Part shown: one piece after another, positions 5,247-6,201 of the stretch
Layout of the letters: the number at the start of each line of letters is the position of its first letter
How positions within the stretch are numbered: position 1 is the stretch's first letter
Assembly: GCA_050486105.1 (NCBI GenBank)
Contig: JBJHCR010000358.1
Coordinates: forward strand, 1-6,201
Source: JAEXNA01 sp050486105
GTDB taxonomy: Bacteria; Vulcanimicrobiota; Xenobia; Xenobiales; JADMJV01
DNA length: 6,201 nucleotides
Direction of reading: 5' to 3'
Position numbers and translations under genes: made by a program
Notes under the pieces: model-generated
What the model was told of the DNA's origin: nothing
What the model saw: the letters and a program-made list of their open reading frames with translations, nothing else
The model's database searches: none

Positions 5247-6050
5247 TTAGGCGCGAGCTGCCTCGGGAAACTTATGGCGAGTGCAGTTGGCTAGAGCTAC
5301 CAAGGAAAGCATGACCGGGACCTCAACTAAGACGCCCACCACCGTAGCCAGGGCCGCTCCGGAGTTGAGGCCGAAGACACTGATGGCCACCGCCACCGCC
5401 AGCTCGAAAAAGTTGGAGGTTCCGATCAAGGCTGCCGGGGCTGCCACACTGTGAGGGATCTTCCAAAGGTAAGCCCAGACGTAGGCTATCAGAAAAATCC
5501 CATAACTTTGCAAGAGGAGTGGCACGGCGATGAGGCCGATGACCAGGGGGTTGTCCAGGATGGTCTGAGCCTGGAAGCCAAAAAGGAGCACCACCGTGCC
5601 TAACAGACCCAAAATGGTGAAGGGTTTGATCTTTCCAGTGAACTCCGCCACTCGGTTCAGGTTCCCCCCACCATCGAGTTTTTTTCGAGTGAGGTATCCG
5701 GCTCCCAGGGGAATGACCACATAGAGCATCACCGAAAGAAACAGGGTGCTCCAAGGGACCACGATGTCGGTGACTCCCAAGAGCAGCGCGGTGATCGGGG
5801 CGAAAGCGAAGACCATGATGATGTCGTTGATGGACACCTGCACCAGGGTGTAGTTGGCGTCACCTTTGGTCAACTGGCTCCAGACAAAAACCATGGCGGT
5901 GCAGGGCGCCACCCCCAAGAGAATCATGCCGGCGATGTACTGCTGGGCCGAATCTGGGTCCACCAGGCCGGCGAAGAGGTGGTTGAAGAATAAGATTCCC
6001 AGAGCGGCCATAGTAAATGGCTTGATCAGCCAATTGACCACTAAGGTCAC
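5247..6050 (-). CDS. acr3: ACR3-family arsenite efflux permease, N-terminally truncated (possible pseudogene)
   Basis: An inner-membrane carrier that exports arsenite. The 267 residues from GTG 6050 match the ACR3 family throughout: VVNWLIKPFTM at 4-14, GVAPCTAMVFVWSQLTKGD at 46-64 with the conserved Cys50, QVSINDIIM at 71-79, SNFFELAVAVAI at 212-223, and GVLVEVPVML at 239-248 with the conserved Glu243. The Cys and Glu positions known to matter for transport are kept, and about seven or eight hydrophobic segments are visible. Full-length members have about 350-400 residues, so roughly the first 80-100 (two or three membrane spans) are missing. Family-like sequence (LKDVGKKPKGLC) continues upstream of the GTG in the same frame, then meets TGA at 6116-6114 with no ATG, GTG or TTG between. 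No other frame upstream encodes the missing helices. No arsR or arsC is visible. Confidence 0.92.
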   Translation of the reverse strand: MTLVVNWLIKPFTMAALGILFFNHLFAGLVDPDSAQQYIAGMILLGVAPCTAMVFVWSQLTKGDANYTLVQVSINDIIMVFAFAPITALLLGVTDIVVPWSTLFLSVMLYVVIPLGAGYLTRKKLDGGGNLNRVAEFTGKIKPFTILGLLGTVVLLFGFQAQTILDNPLVIGLIAVPLLLQSYGIFLIAYVWAYLWKIPHSVAAPAALIGTSNFFELAVAVAISVFGLNSGAALATVVGVLVEVPVMLSLVALANCTRHKFPEAARA

Positions 6051-6113
6051 GCATAGCCCTTTGGGCTTCTTCCCGACATCCTTGAGAGGTACGTGGATAG
6101 CGTTCGATCGGGG
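6051..6113 (-). pseudogene. In-frame ACR3-like coding sequence without a start codon
   Basis: The 21 codons between TGA 6116-6114 and GTG 6050 read into the permease without a break. The last 12 or so resemble the family segment that precedes the NWLIKPFTM helix. Residues nearer the stop (PRSNA) do not. The break between native permease and foreign sequence therefore lies at about 6086-6105. Confidence 0.55.
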
Positions 6114-6119
6114 TCAAAG

Positions 6120-6201
6120 TTAGAGGTGGGCGAGTTGAGGCTGGGCGAGCGCCCGCATGACCAAGTCGACGAAGTTGACACCGCGTTGAACAGAGGTTGA
6201 G
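6120..6201 (-). CDS. C-terminal end of an unrecognised protein
   Basis: A frame open from the window edge encodes 26 residues (QRGVNFVDLVMRALAQPQL near its end) and stops at TAA 6122-6120. Composition looks coding, with an amphipathic final helix, but there is too little to name. It is in the same frame as the permease and 69 bp upstream of its GTG, so it would be the preceding gene on this strand, or the foreign side of the rearrangement that removed the permease N-terminus. Confidence 0.35.
   Translation of the reverse strand, partial: STSVQRGVNFVDLVMRALAQPQLAHL

Noticed and set aside
5860..6117. Frameshifted N-terminus of the arsenite permease in the alternative frame starting near 6117
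   Set aside because: That frame is hydrophilic and arginine-rich and does not encode the expected membrane helices.

Overview
The window reads as a fragment of a draft or metagenome-assembled bacterial chromosome of moderately high G+C. It contains a run of ten N (3915-3924), so it is a scaffold with an unresolved join. A Tat-type lipoprotein signal (twin arginine plus lipobox) and a BamE/SmpA-like periplasmic fold hint at a Gram-negative-type envelope. Nothing here fixes the phylum, and I do not name one. The protein-coding content is mostly recognisable household and accessory genes. I see no phage replication genes, CRISPR array, rRNA or tRNA.

Left part, minus strand (1-2271). A glutamine-hydrolysing asparagine synthetase (asnB; C-terminus beyond the window) lies 72 bp downstream of a gene for an unrecognised protein. 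That protein has three membrane segments and two tandem BamE/SmpA-like units. The ~40 bp directly in front of each of these two start codons are homologous to each other (34 of 45 positions identical without gaps), so the two genes carry a duplicated leader. This is the strangest structure in this half.

Centre, plus strand (2435-3608). Across a 163-bp divergent intergenic region lies a translationally coupled pair. The first gene encodes a short (83 aa) phage-tail-collar-type protein. The second starts at a GTG one base after its stop and encodes a Tat-exported lipoprotein with an NHL-type six-bladed beta-propeller. Together they look like a small surface-protein pair.

Disturbed zone (3609-4436). 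It starts with a degenerate 44-bp direct repeat. Next come two inward-facing 18-bp inverted repeats with flanking CTAG duplications, which are the ends of an insertion sequence or MITE whose middle is lost in the N gap. A doubtful minus-strand ORF then stops 3 bp from the target duplication and contains a 17-bp inverted repeat pair.

Right part (4437-6201). A clear YdfG-type short-chain dehydrogenase (plus) converges on an ACR3-family arsenite efflux permease (minus). The permease lacks its N-terminal membrane segments. Family-like sequence runs upstream of its only usable start codon into an in-frame stop, which points to a truncated gene, a rearrangement or an assembly join. The last 82 bp hold the tail end of another minus-strand reading frame, which I do not recognise.
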